Below, piece after piece: positions 24,011-32,479 of a stretch of DNA of 64,000 nucleotides. Made by a program: the position numbers and the translations under genes. The first letter of the stretch is position 1; each line of letters opens with the position of its first letter. Below the pieces are notes generated by a model. That model was not told the origin of the DNA, did not search any database, and saw only the letters and a program-made list of their open reading frames with translations. Origin of the DNA: Streptomyces aureocirculatus (GTDB taxonomy: Bacteria; Actinomycetota; Actinomycetes; Streptomycetales; Streptomycetaceae); NCBI RefSeq assembly GCF_000720475.1, contig NZ_JOAP01000035.1, positions 1 through 64,000 of the forward strand, read 5' to 3'.

Positions 24011-25447
24011 TCAGTCACCGGTTGTGACGGGTCGTCGTACGGCGAGCAGGGCCATGTCGTCCGTGGCGCCGTCCACGGTGTGTTCGCGGACGTCGTCCAC
24101 GAGGGCGGCCAGGAGCGCGTCGGGGCCGCCGGGGCCGGGGAAGACGCGGCCGCCGAGCCGGACGGCGGGGTCGAAGAACTCCCCGTCCGCGTTCCTGGCC
24201 TCCGAGAGCCCGTCGGTGTAGAGCAGCAGTGTGGCCCCGGGCGGGAAGTCGACGTAGTCGGCGCGGTCCGGCCAGGTGCCGAGGTCGCCCATGCCGAGCG
24301 GCAGCGCGGGCTCGGCCGGGGTGAGCACGCATAGCCGCCCGTCACCGCGCAGGACCAGCGGCTCCGGGTGCCCCCGGTTGATGATCCGTACGATGCCCTC
24401 GCCGCCCCGCGGGATCTCCGCGAGTACGGCCGTGGTGAACCCCTCGAAGGCGTCGAGGCCGTCCCGCCGCATCCCCTCCCTGGCGAGTGCCCGCTCCAGG
24501 CGCTGTGCCACCGCCTCCAGGGTCGACTCCTGCTCGGCGGCCTCCCGGAAGGCCCCGATCACCACGGCGACGGCGGCCACGGCGCCCATGCCCTTGCCGC
24601 GTACGTCACCGACGATGACCCGTACGCCGTGCGGGGTGTCCTGCACCGCGTACAGGTCCCCGCCGATGAAGGCGTCGGCCTGCGCGGCCTCGTAGCGCGC
24701 GGCGATGTCGAGGCCGCCGATGCGCGGGTCGGGCTGGGGGAGCACCGCGCGCTGGGCGGTCTCGGCGATGGAGCGGGCGGAGGCGAGGCGGGCGTCGCCG
24801 CGGCGCACGACGCGGTTGATGACGACGGCCAGGATGCCGACGGTCAGCATGGTCAGGAACTCGGTGACCACCTCGACGGCGGCGCCGGCGCTGCCCCCGC
24901 GAAGGCGCAGGCCGAGCACGGCCGCGCAGGACACCGCGGCGACCGCCACGGTGGTGCGCAGCCGGAAGAACGGGGCGGTGATCAGCGGGGCGGCGGCGAA
25001 CAGCGGGGACGCGGTGAACTCGGGGGGGGTGAGCGCGTCGAAGCAGATGCCGACGACGAGGAGCAGCGGGGGCAGCCCCCGGACGAGGGCACGCTCCCGC
25101 GGCAGATCCCGCGATCCCCCCGACCCACGCCCGGCCCCCGTGCCCCGCACACCACCGAGCCCACGCCCGCCACCCGCGCTCCGCCCACCGCCGGGCACAC
25201 GCCCGGCACCCGAGCCCCGCTGGCCACGCACACCACCAGGCTCACGCCCACCACCCGAACCCCGCTCGTCACGCACACCACCAGGCTCACGCCCACCACC
25301 CGAACCCCGCTCGTCACGCACACCTCCCGGCCCGCCTCCGGCATCCGAACCCCGCTGGCCCCGCACACCACTCCACTCACCCCCGGCACCCGAACCCTGC
25401 CCGCCGCGCGCATCACTCGGCCCCCCACCACGCACAGCAATCACCAC
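24011..25447 (-). CDS. Membrane-anchored SpoIIE-type PP2C phosphatase
   Basis: A 478-residue protein with three parts. Residues 1-110 are a Gly/Arg tail built from repeats of the type RGSGGGREPGGVRDE. Residues 120-205 contain three to four hydrophobic segments (LPPLLLVVGICFDAL, TVAVAAVSCAAVLGL, EFLTMLTVGILAVVINRVV). The C-terminal 240 residues form a SpoIIE/PP2C phosphatase with the metal motifs FIGGDLYAV and IVGDVRGKGMGAVA and LLLYTDGLSEAR. It lacks the ATPase domain of the other phosphatase. Two adjacent GTG codons (25,447 and 25,444) follow GGAG; spacing favours the second slightly. It is transcribed toward the riboswitch gene. Confidence 0.87.
   Translation of the reverse strand: MVIAVRGGGPSDARGGQGSGAGGEWSGVRGQRGSDAGGGPGGVRDERGSGGGREPGGVRDERGSGGGREPGGVRGQRGSGAGRVPGGGRSAGGGRGLGGVRGTGAGRGSGGSRDLPRERALVRGLPPLLLVVGICFDALTPPEFTASPLFAAAPLITAPFFRLRTTVAVAAVSCAAVLGLRLRGGSAGAAVEVVTEFLTMLTVGILAVVINRVVRRGDARLASARSIAETAQRAVLPQPDPRIGGLDIAARYEAAQADAFIGGDLYAVQDTPHGVRVIVGDVRGKGMGAVAAVAVVIGAFREAAEQESTLEAVAQRLERALAREGMRRDGLDAFEGFTTAVLAEIPRGGEGIVRIINRGHPEPLVLRGDGRLCVLTPAEPALPLGMGDLGTWPDRADYVDFPPGATLLLYTDGLSEARNADGEFFDPAVRLGGRVFPGPGGPDALLAALVDDVREHTVDGATDDMALLAVRRPVTTGD
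25125..25400 (-). repeat. Imperfect coding tandem repeats in phosphatase N-terminus
   Basis: A block of imperfect tandem copies, clearest at 25,220-25,320, where a unit of about 48 bp (plus strand: CACGCACACCACCAGGCTCA then CGCCCACCACCCGAACCCCG) is repeated almost exactly. It encodes the RGSGGGREPGGVRDE repeats of the phosphatase tail. Confidence 0.8.
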
Positions 25448-25652
25448 CGCTCCGCTCTCACCGCAACCCGCGCCGCCTCGGCCTACCCAGGCTTCCCGTA
25501 GCGGGGCCGGGAAGCGACCTGATGTGGGCCGAGTGGGTTAGGGGGCTACCGGCGGTGGAAGGCGCCCGGGGGCGCGGGCCGAGCGGGCGGGCTCGGCGCG
25601 CGCCCCGGGCGCGTACGGGGCGGGCACGGTCACCTCCGAGCGCCGGTAGGGG

Positions 25653-26948
25653 TCAGGCGGGGTCACCTCCGAGCGCCGGTACGGGTGCCGTGAGCCGACC
25701 CGACCGCCCGAGCGAGCGCAGCGCGAGCGCGCAGCCCGCGCCGAGTACGGCGAGCACCAGCCACGGCACCGCGGGCAGCCCCCGGCTCCGGCCCAGGTCG
25801 AGCAGGACGCCCATGGCGAGGTTCCCCACCGTGATCCCGATGCCGCACACCGTGTTGTAGAGGCCGTAGTGCGTGGCAACCCACCGCTCGCGGGCGAGCG
25901 AGACGACGGTGTCCATCTCGAACGGGTAGAGCACGGCGTTCGCGGCGGCAAGCCCCGCCGCGCACAGCAGCAGCGCGGTGACGCCCGCGTACCCGGGCCC
26001 GCCGAGCGCGGGCGGCAGGAACGCCACGCCCATCAGGCCGAGCCCGGCGACCAGGCACTGCTCCCGCGTCCACGTCCGCTTGCACCAGTCGGTGATCCGC
26101 AGTTGGCCGACGAGCGCGACGAGCCCGGACACGACGAACAGCGCGCTGGTCGCGACGGTCGTCGCGGTCCCCGCACCGAGCAGCCGCTCCACCTCCAGGG
26201 GCAACGCCAGGTACACCTGGAACGACAGGACGTACGACCCGGTCATGGCGAGCGAGAACAGCCAGAACGGCCGGTTGCCGAACACGACACGCCACTGCCC
26301 ACCCCCGGCACCGGCACCGGCGTCGGAGGAGGCCGCCTCCCCCCGCCGCACCGGAAGCCGCAGCACCTGCACCACCGAGAGCACGGCGAAAAGCACCGCC
26401 GCCACCGCGCAGGTCAGCTTGAAGTCCACGCCGGTCAGGGCGAGCCCGACGAGTGGGCCGAGCAGGATACCGGTCTGGTAGAAGACGTTGAACAGCGCGA
26501 ACGCCTCCACGCGCCGCTCCGGCGTGCCCGCCTCGGCGGCGACGTACGCCCGTACCGCAGGATTGAACAGCGCCCCCGCGAGCCCGGTCGCCGCCGAGGC
26601 CGCGATGAGCACCGGCAGCGTCTGCGCGAAGGCGAGGGCGGTGAAGCCCCCGGTGCGCAGGGCGCAGCCGGCCACGATCATCGGCTTGTACCCGAGCCGG
26701 TCGGCGAGCGCCCCGCCGACCAGGAACATCCCCTGCTGGGAGAGGTTGCGCACGCCGAGCACCAGGCCCACCGCCCAGGCGGCGAGGCCGAGGTCGCCGG
26801 AGAGATGAGCGGCGAGGTACGGCATCAACATGTAGAACCCGAGGTTGATGCTGAACTGATTGACGAAGAGCAACTGCACGGCGGGCTCGAAGGCACGCAC
26901 ACGAGCCCGGACCCCGCCCACGGAACCGACTCGGCTGCCGGGGCTCAC
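25653..26948 (-). CDS. MFS transporter coupled to PLP enzyme
   Basis: A 431-residue major facilitator protein with 12 hydrophobic segments. The GTG at 26,948 overlaps the TGA of the upstream PLP-enzyme gene (GTGA), and AGGTG precedes it. Motif A is seen as [17 protein letters not shown] between TM2 and TM3. A 20-residue Gly/Ala loop near the middle divides the halves. The overlap implies translational coupling, so the transporter most likely exports the PLP enzyme's product. The last codons lie in a 21-bp direct repeat with the non-coding sequence just downstream (GGTCACCTCCGAGCGCCGGTA at about 25,629 and 25,660). Substrate unknown. Confidence 0.9.
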   Translation of the reverse strand: MSPGSRVGSVGGVRARVRAFEPAVQLLFVNQFSINLGFYMLMPYLAAHLSGDLGLAAWAVGLVLGVRNLSQQGMFLVGGALADRLGYKPMIVAGCALRTGGFTALAFAQTLPVLIAASAATGLAGALFNPAVRAYVAAEAGTPERRVEAFALFNVFYQTGILLGPLVGLALTGVDFKLTCAVAAVLFAVLSVVQVLRLPVRRGEAASSDAGAGAGGGQWRVVFGNRPFWLFSLAMTGSYVLSFQVYLALPLEVERLLGAGTATTVATSALFVVSGLVALVGQLRITDWCKRTWTREQCLVAGLGLMGVAFLPPALGGPGYAGVTALLLCAAGLAAANAVLYPFEMDTVVSLARERWVATHYGLYNTVCGIGITVGNLAMGVLLDLGRSRGLPAVPWLVLAVLGAGCALALRSLGRSGRLTAPVPALGGDPA

Positions 26949-28069
26949 TGGGCACCTGCCCCGGCCGGAACCCCGGCCTGCCCGCTCGCCGCCCCCGCTT
27001 CCCCGCAGGTCCCGGCCCGCGCGCGCCGCTCGGCCCGCCACCGGCTCCACTCCACGATCCCCTCGCCCGGCCCGGCGACTTCCCGCGGCTCGTCCGGGAC
27101 GGAGCCCGCACCACCGAGCAGCCCCCGCTCATGGCAGTACTCATCGTTGAAAACGGTGTCGAAGTACCGCTGCGGCCCGTCGGGGAATACCGCGGCGACG
27201 CGCGTCCCGCGAGGCCGCGTACGTGCCAGCCAGCCCGCGACGAGCGCGACCGCACCGACACTCCAGCCCCCCGTGGCGAACTGCCGCCCGGCGAGCAGCC
27301 GGGCACTGCGCACGGCCTCGGCCGGGCCCACCCAGTGGACCTCGTCGAAGGCGGCGTGGTCGACGTTGCGCGGATGGATCGACGAGCCGAGCCCCCGCAT
27401 GAGCCGGGGCCCCGCGGGCAGCCCGAAGATGGTCGAGGCGACGCTGTCCACGCCGACGAGTTCGAGCCCGGGCAGGGAGGCGGCACGCAGCGTGCGCGCG
27501 ATCCCGGCGGAGTGCCCGCCGGTACCGACAGCGCACACCAGCACGTCGAACTGCCCGATCTGCCGCACGAGTTCGGCGGCAAGGCCTCGATAGGCTTCCG
27601 GATTGTCGGGATTGTGATATTGGTTCGGGCACCAGGCACCCGCGAACTCGGGCCGTTCGAGCAGCGCCTCGACCCGATCGACCCGGGCCTGCTGCCAGCC
27701 GCCGACGGCACCGGGTTCGCGTACGAGGTGGACGCGGGCGCCGTGCGCGACCAGCATCCGCTCCACGATGGGTTCGAGGCCGGGGTCGGTGACGATGTGC
27801 ACGGGGTGGCCGTAGTGCACGCCGGCGAGGGCGAGCCCGAGCCCGAGGGTGCCGGACGTCGACTCGACGACGGGCGCGCCGGGCCGTAGTTCGCCGCGGG
27901 CGCGGGCGCGCTCGACCAGGTGCAGGGCGGCGCGGTCCTTGATGCCGCCGAAGTTGAAGCCTTCGAGCTTGGCCCAGTAGCCGCGGCCGCCGTCGGGGGC
28001 GGGTTCCTCGATCCAGAGCACGGGCGTGTTGCCCACGGCCGCCGCCGCGGGCTGAAGCTTTCCGATCAT
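26945..28069 (-). CDS. PLP-dependent cysteine-synthase-family enzyme
   Basis: A 374-residue fold-type II PLP enzyme. The start at 28,069 ([20 protein letters not shown]) matches the beginning of the family. The Schiff-base lysine lies in [12 protein letters not shown] (about residue 43), the substrate loop is [14 protein letters not shown] (about 72-85), and the phosphate-binding glycines are [14 protein letters not shown]. The normal cysteine synthase loop TSGNTG is here TSGTLG, so the acceptor may not be sulfide. Related enzymes make cysteine, cystathionine or 2,3-diaminopropionate. The 65-residue C-terminal extension is longer than in CysK. It is the first gene of a coupled pair with the MFS exporter. 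Confidence 0.88.
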   Translation of the reverse strand: MIGKLQPAAAAVGNTPVLWIEEPAPDGGRGYWAKLEGFNFGGIKDRAALHLVERARARGELRPGAPVVESTSGTLGLGLALAGVHYGHPVHIVTDPGLEPIVERMLVAHGARVHLVREPGAVGGWQQARVDRVEALLERPEFAGAWCPNQYHNPDNPEAYRGLAAELVRQIGQFDVLVCAVGTGGHSAGIARTLRAASLPGLELVGVDSVASTIFGLPAGPRLMRGLGSSIHPRNVDHAAFDEVHWVGPAEAVRSARLLAGRQFATGGWSVGAVALVAGWLARTRPRGTRVAAVFPDGPQRYFDTVFNDEYCHERGLLGGAGSVPDEPREVAGPGEGIVEWSRWRAERRARAGTCGEAGAASGQAGVPAGAGAQ

Positions 28070-28180
28070 GGGGGGTGCGTCCTTCGGTGCTTCGGTACGT
28101 GGATGGGGGGGTGGCTCGGGGGTCCGCGCGGCCAGGGCGTTACGAGGTACGCGCCGGCGCCCGCGGGACCGCGGGGCCAC

Positions 28181-28549
28181 TCAGTTCCGATCCACTCCGA
28201 TGGCGACGAGGAGTCGCTGGCCGAAGGCGGGGCACGGGGGCCCGTCCCGGGACATGGCCATGGCTCCCGGGACCGGGGCGGGGGGCGCGAGGTCGTCGGC
28301 GCCACGCTCACCGCCCCTGCCGCCGCCCGCGCCTTCGGGCCGCTCCCGGTCGGCGGGCTGGGCGGCGAGGGCGGCGCCGTGCGCGGAACCGGCGTGCTCG
28401 CCGTGCGCGGGTCCGGGGCAGACGTGGTGGGCGGGGGCGGCGGCGGCCGGGCTCGTGGCGGCGAGCCCGTGCGGCCCGTGGCACACACCGGCGAACAGCG
28501 CGCAGATGGTCAGCAGCACCACTGACAGCACGTACCGCACCCGACTCAT
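28181..28549 (-). CDS. Small secreted or membrane-anchored His/Cys-rich protein
   Basis: A 122-residue protein starting at 28,549 (MSRVRYVLSVVLLTICALFA) with one N-terminal hydrophobic segment that is either a signal peptide or an anchor. The mature part has clustered His and Cys residues (CHGPHGL, HHVCPGPAHGEHAGSAHG) and ends with PPCPAFGQRLLVAIG. It resembles the small DUF6153-type proteins of Streptomyces, but I am not certain of that family. Metal binding is possible. It lies upstream of the PLP-enzyme gene on the same strand, 111 bp away. Confidence 0.65.
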   Translation of the reverse strand: MSRVRYVLSVVLLTICALFAGVCHGPHGLAATSPAAAAPAHHVCPGPAHGEHAGSAHGAALAAQPADRERPEGAGGGRGGERGADDLAPPAPVPGAMAMSRDGPPCPAFGQRLLVAIGVDRN

Positions 28550-28698
28550 GGTGACCACAAAGCTACGCACGGCACACGAGTCAACGCAAAGCCCGCTGCG
28601 GACAACGGCGCGAAACGGCGCCACGGACAGCCGAAAGCCGCCGGAGCGGGCCACCGGAGCCAGCCACCGAAGCGGGCCACCGGAATAAGCCACACATG

Positions 28699-28737
28699 CC
28701 GAAGGCCCGGAATCGATGAACGATTCCGGGCCTTCGG
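28699..28737 (-). terminator. Terminator after tRNA-fMet
   Basis: A perfect 17-bp stem, CCGAAGGCCCGGAATCG (28,699-28,715) with its complement at 28,721-28,737, around a 5-nt loop. It lies six bases beyond the tRNA 3' end on the minus strand. Confidence 0.85.
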
Positions 28738-28743
28738 TTTCAG

Positions 28744-28817
28744 TAGCGGGGACAGGATTTGAACCTGCGACCTCTGGGTTATGAGCCCAGCGAGCTACCG
28801 AGCTGCTCCACCCCGCG
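28744..28817 (-). tRNA. tRNA-fMet (CAU), initiator
   Basis: The minus strand folds into a complete cloverleaf of 74 nt, CGCGGGGTGGAGCAGCTCGG at the 5' end and anticodon loop GGGCTCATAACCC. The three G-C pairs in the anticodon stem and the unpaired first base (C1 opposite U72) mark it as the initiator rather than elongator tRNA. CCA is not encoded. It forms one border of the accessory region. Confidence 0.95.
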
Positions 28818-28883
28818 TCGGTGAACCCAACACTACGCCATACGGGACGCAGATAGCGAATCGGTTCCCTGTGGCCCCACACC

Positions 28884-29513
28884 TCACTCGGCCGTACGGC
28901 ACCGGCGCCGGTAGTAGCCGTACGTCAGGGCGAGGATCAGCGGCCCCCACAGCGCCATCAGGCCGCTGACCACGGCAGCCAGCAGTTGCCACCACACGCT
29001 GGTGTACGCGACGTCGGAGAAGCCCGCGAGATGGAACGTACAGAGCACCCACTGGACAAGCAGCGCGGTGAAGAGCAGCCCCATGAGGGCGGCGGGCACG
29101 ATCACCGCGAACGGGGGTATGCGCCTGCCACCCAGCACCGGCACCCACCGCGGCACCACCTCGCCCCACGGCCGCACAAGACCGCGGCAGAGCAGCGCGA
29201 ACACCTCGGACAGCAGGCTGAGCGTGACGACGTAGGACACGTTGGCCCACCGGGACCACGACATCGTGGCGGCGTCCGCCCCCATCAGAAAGTCGAACCC
29301 GATGGGCAGCCGCCACAGGCACACCGGCAGGGCGAGCAACGGCAGAACCCGGGCGATACGTTCCGCCCACTCCGGGCCTGTTGAACCCACCGTGGCCGTC
29401 GGAACCGTAGCCGTAGCCGGAGCTGTCGAAGTCGGGCCCGTGGAAGTCGAAGTCGAAGTCGTAACCGTCGAAGTCGTAACCGTCGAAGTCGGAGTCGTCG
29501 CGCTGATCGCCAT
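28884..29513 (-). CDS. Multi-pass membrane protein of unknown function
   Basis: A 209-residue protein I do not recognise. I place the start at 29,513 (MAISATTPTS); a start nine codons upstream is possible. Residues 1-45 are a Thr/Ser/Val tail built from near-repeats of TVTTS and TATVP, encoded by a visibly repetitive stretch. Four to five hydrophobic segments follow (VLPLLALPVCLWRLPIGF, VSYVVTLSLLSEVFALLC, FAVIVPAALMGLLFTALLV, WWQLLAAVVSGLMALWG), ending with YGYYRRRCRTAE. It lies between tRNA-fMet and the left direct repeat of the membrane module. A small Streptomyces integral membrane protein; no enzymatic motif is visible. Confidence 0.75.
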   Translation of the reverse strand: MAISATTPTSTVTTSTVTTSTSTSTGPTSTAPATATVPTATVGSTGPEWAERIARVLPLLALPVCLWRLPIGFDFLMGADAATMSWSRWANVSYVVTLSLLSEVFALLCRGLVRPWGEVVPRWVPVLGGRRIPPFAVIVPAALMGLLFTALLVQWVLCTFHLAGFSDVAYTSVWWQLLAAVVSGLMALWGPLILALTYGYYRRRCRTAE

Positions 29514-29631
29514 GCGTCCACTCTGGACGGCCGTGGGCACACGGAAATCACGCGCACGCAGGAACCGACTCCCCCCTGCGGCGGAGGCGCCACGCCCTGA
29601 AGTAGCCCTGGTGCGCGGTAGCGGGGGCGGA

Positions 29632-29685
29632 GGGTCAACGCAAGGCGAGCAGCATCACGTCGTGAAGCTCAGCGCCCTCCCAGGG
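29632..29685. repeat. Left 54-bp direct repeat flanking the membrane module
   Basis: Identical to 32,185-32,238 at 53 of 54 positions (the difference is C at 29,668). On the minus strand it encodes the end of a GNAT acetyltransferase, EGAELHDVMLLALR-stop, whose remaining body is only present next to the right copy. It also contains the stop codon of the small gene of the module, which reads a different frame. Confidence 0.95.
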
Positions 29686-30094
29686 CAGGGAACCAATCAC
29701 CGACAGCCTGACGCAGTTCGGCGAGCAGGGTTGCGAGCCCTGTCACCCCGGCCAGTGCACCCGCCAGGGCGTGCACTGCTCCCCACAACCGCCCAGGCTC
29801 TGGTTCGAGATCGGACGCCTCGTCAACCGCATCGGTGATCGCTTGATCAGCGGTCTGTCGGCTGTATCCGTCGAGTTGGGTGTCCTGCAGTTGATCACGC
29901 ATCTGCCCCAGCAGGCTCACCACTCGCTCCGCTTCAGCGGACACTGTCTCGGCAGCCACTGGCGCCTGGTTGTGCTGCGTGGCCCGAGCTTGGCGCCCGG
30001 CGGCGACCGGGCCAGAGACCCTGGCTCCGCCGGAAATCTGCACTCCCTGATTGCCCCGCTGTCCGTCGCTGGGCAGTTCTGGCATGGGCGTCAC
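29669..30094 (-). CDS. Small partner protein of the coupled membrane module
   Basis: A 141-residue protein of unknown function. The GTG at 30,094 overlaps the TGA of the upstream membrane-protein gene (GTGA). Residues 17-36 contain GVQISGGARVSGPVAAGRQA, nearly the same as a motif at the C-terminus of its partner. Residues 50-98 look helical and acidic (AEAERVVSLLGQMRDQLQ, ADQAITDAVDEASDLEPEPG), and 103-136 form a hydrophobic/amphipathic helix pair (LWGAVHALAGALAGVTGLAT). It reminds me of small Streptomyces DUF5955-like proteins but I cannot confirm that. The last codons and stop lie in the left direct repeat, so the natural C-terminus may have been replaced at the junction. Confidence 0.78.
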   Translation of the reverse strand: MTPMPELPSDGQRGNQGVQISGGARVSGPVAAGRQARATQHNQAPVAAETVSAEAERVVSLLGQMRDQLQDTQLDGYSRQTADQAITDAVDEASDLEPEPGRLWGAVHALAGALAGVTGLATLLAELRQAVGDWFPALGGR

Positions 30095-31851
30095 CGCGGT
30101 TGCCTCCTAGCGCCTGACCTTGCCTGGTTCAAGGGGGAGCGCGACTGTTGGGCCCTCGCCCTGCTTCCGGCGGCGATCGGGCCGGAGACCGTTCCGCCGC
30201 TAATTTGGATGCCGTTGTTGATCTGGATATCTTGCCGGGTTTCATATTCGCCCAGCGTGTACCCGCCGGCGCGCAGACAGTTGAGCAACGCCGTATGTAC
30301 GCGCCGCTCGACCATCGCGGTCAGTCGCGCGACATCCATTTCTTGGAATGGATGTGAGAAAACTTTGGAGGCCGCCGCTTCTCGTACTGAGAAACGAGGG
30401 CCGTGGTCGACAGGGCGGCCCTGATCACGCATCATGCTCTGCCACTTCTCGTTACGGCGCACCTGCCAGGCAGTTCCCATCATCCGCCATGGCTCCGATA
30501 TGGATTGACCGAGCGTGCGGTTCATGTTGGTGAAGGCATACCAGGCAGCGACCAGCTTTTCCTCCAGGCGGTCCGGCGGCACGAGAGTGTCGACAACATG
30601 GAATCGGCTGTCAATGGGCAGCAGCACGAACCCTACACTCTCCACCTGAAGCTGTTCACCTTTGACGAACACGCGAAAGAACAGGCTAATTACCACCTCT
30701 TCCTCCCAGCAGCCAATACGCACTGCCACAAAGTGGCGCAACCGTTCGTTTGCGGCTAGGTCCACCTCGTTCGACCAGCCTGTGATGCTGTCATCTTGGC
30801 CTGCTCCGGAGAAGCGTTGCCAACCACTTGAATGGGCAGTCCTCGAATCCCAACGGAGTCCAGGCTTGAATATGAAGTCCTTCACTTCGATCTCATTTAG
30901 GCGGTCACCCGGGTAGTCCGGGCCTGCACCTAACGCGCGAAGTTCCGCCTTCACCGCAGCGTGCAGCTCGGGAACACTGAGAGGCTTCACCTCCTGCCCT
31001 TCAGTAAGTGATTCCGAGGGAACCAACTCGATCGCGAAGGACCAGTCGGAGATCAGCACTCCCGCACCCACAAAGGGACCGAAAGCTGCGTAGACAATGT
31101 CTCGCCGATCATCCAGCAACCCGAGGTCCTTGCAGCGATCAGCCCCCGCCTGGGATAGGTTTGTCTCGTGGTTTTGCCGTGTAGTCAGAGCACGCAGAGT
31201 CCATAGCCGCTGCACATAGCCGGTGAGAGCGAGTGTCCCGAGCACCAGCAGGGCCGCCCCGAGCACCTCCCCTGTGAGGGCACTGCCGAACAAGACAGCC
31301 AGGCCGACTCCGATCAGAAGGACGACCGCTGCAACCGTCTGAAGCGGGACAAGGGCGGACCGGCTGCTGCGCTGGCCACCACCCCAACCGAGCCGACTGC
31401 TCGGGCTGAGCAACTGCACAAAGGTGCTGATGACGAATGCGACCAGCATGCCACTGGGCGAAAGGACGCCAGCCACAACGATTGCTGGTACGACGAACCA
31501 GGCTTGGAGTGCGATTGTTTGTCGTACGGCGAAGCATTCTCGCAGCACCTGACTAAGGTCGAAACCGAATGAAGGCGGCGGCACACGGTGCCGGTGTACT
31601 GCGAGTTCCTTGATCGTGCGCGAGCGAAATATCTGATCAAGATGGGCAGCCGCACGCAGGTACGCGGTGGCGTTCCCACTCTGCGGGCCTGCCTCCACAT
31701 CGATCAGTTGCCTCACACCATCGGGAGTCAACCGTGGTGGCGTTGGCAGAGGTGGCACCGGCGGTACTGATGGGGGCTTCGGAATATCTCGCCCCCACTC
31801 ATTGGATGGCCCTTGATATCCGGACCCTTGCCCAGCGTACGGATTTCCCAT
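30091..31851 (-). CDS. Membrane protein of the coupled two-gene module
   Basis: A 586-residue protein of unknown function. The ATG at 31,851 (MGNPYAGQGS) follows GGGGGA. Residues 1-40 are Pro/Gly-rich. Four hydrophobic segments lie at about 115-130, 134-148, 168-190 and 194-213. Residues 215-540 are soluble and contain IVYAAFGPFVGAGVLISDWS (about 252-271) and FVAVRIGCWEEEVVISLFFR (about 374-393); I recall similar FGPFVGAG proteins in other Streptomyces, all uncharacterised. The C-terminus carries NNGIQISGGTVSGPIAAGSR (about 545-564) followed by a basic tail. The shared QISGG-SGP-AAG motif and GTGA overlap link it to the small gene downstream. No enzymatic motif is visible. The region is less G/C-rich by eye than its surroundings. 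Confidence 0.8.
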   Translation of the reverse strand: MGNPYAGQGSGYQGPSNEWGRDIPKPPSVPPVPPLPTPPRLTPDGVRQLIDVEAGPQSGNATAYLRAAAHLDQIFRSRTIKELAVHRHRVPPPSFGFDLSQVLRECFAVRQTIALQAWFVVPAIVVAGVLSPSGMLVAFVISTFVQLLSPSSRLGWGGGQRSSRSALVPLQTVAAVVLLIGVGLAVLFGSALTGEVLGAALLVLGTLALTGYVQRLWTLRALTTRQNHETNLSQAGADRCKDLGLLDDRRDIVYAAFGPFVGAGVLISDWSFAIELVPSESLTEGQEVKPLSVPELHAAVKAELRALGAGPDYPGDRLNEIEVKDFIFKPGLRWDSRTAHSSGWQRFSGAGQDDSITGWSNEVDLAANERLRHFVAVRIGCWEEEVVISLFFRVFVKGEQLQVESVGFVLLPIDSRFHVVDTLVPPDRLEEKLVAAWYAFTNMNRTLGQSISEPWRMMGTAWQVRRNEKWQSMMRDQGRPVDHGPRFSVREAAASKVFSHPFQEMDVARLTAMVERRVHTALLNCLRAGGYTLGEYETRQDIQINNGIQISGGTVSGPIAAGSRARAQQSRSPLNQARSGARRQPR

Positions 31852-32063
31852 GCCAGTCCCCCTGGTGCATCCATCCCGTTCTCCACGCCCCTGCTGCCAG
31901 CAGCATGGCAGGAGATTCTCCGGATAGAACCGGGGGCATCGATGGCCGACAGGGCGTAAAGGCGCCATTACCCGGCGCACAGCCATAACGCGCACGCCCC
32001 CCAAATGGGGTGCCAGTAGACAGAAGTTCCGGGTGAACAGGAAGTTCCAAACAGACGGGTAAT

Positions 32064-32168
32064 GAGATCGCCGTCCTCGCCGAGGCAGGACTTGTGTACG
32101 CGGTACCGGGGCGCGGCACGTACGTGGCTGTGCAGGCACCGGAGGGTCCCGCCAAAGGCGAGGTATGA
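32064..32168 (+). pseudogene. GntR-family regulator, C-terminal remnant
   Basis: Only the last 34 codons remain: EIAVLAEAGLVYAVPGRGTY then VAVQAPEG and the stop. This is the end of a GntR winged helix (typical LAxxGLVxxxxGRGTYV). No 5' part is present upstream, where the membrane module begins. It lies just inside the right direct repeat and converges on the GNAT relic. Confidence 0.8.
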
Positions 32169-32184
32169 CGCTCCAGCGGGCAAG

Positions 32185-32238
32185 GGGTCAACGCAAGGCG
32201 AGCAGCATCACGTCGTGAAGGTCAGCGCCCTCCCAGGG
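32185..32238. repeat. Right 54-bp direct repeat flanking the membrane module
   Basis: Partner of 29,632-29,685, 2553 bp away in the same orientation, with one mismatch. This copy forms the genuine 3' end of the GNAT reading frame (WEGADLHDVMLLALR-stop). Confidence 0.95.
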
Positions 32239-32470
32239 GCGTGCCTCGCCGACCTTTCGGTATCCCCATGCTCGGTAGGAGGCCACCGCTGCCTTGCTCT
32301 CCGAATGGACATTCAGCAGCACCCGTTCCGCCTCGACACCGTCGAGCAGAGCGCCATGCAGCCGCCGGGCGATACCGAGCCCCCGCCAGTCCACACATAC
32401 GGCAAGCTCCATGAGCCCGAAGGTCCGGCGCCCGTCCTCGCGCCGCATGTCGTCGTCCACAGGCGTGGTG
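32188..32470 (-). pseudogene. GNAT acetyltransferase, C-terminal remnant
   Basis: The last 90 or so codons of a GNAT enzyme survive. The acetyl-CoA-binding region is recognisable in MELAVCVDWRGLGIARRLH, a variant of the usual RGxGxxRxL motif, followed by HSESKAAVASYRAWGYRKVG. The N-terminal part is replaced by the transposase relic on the other strand, with a junction near 32,470. Probably cut by the insertion sequence and no longer functional. Confidence 0.82.
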
Positions 32471-32479
32471 AGTGCGGAG

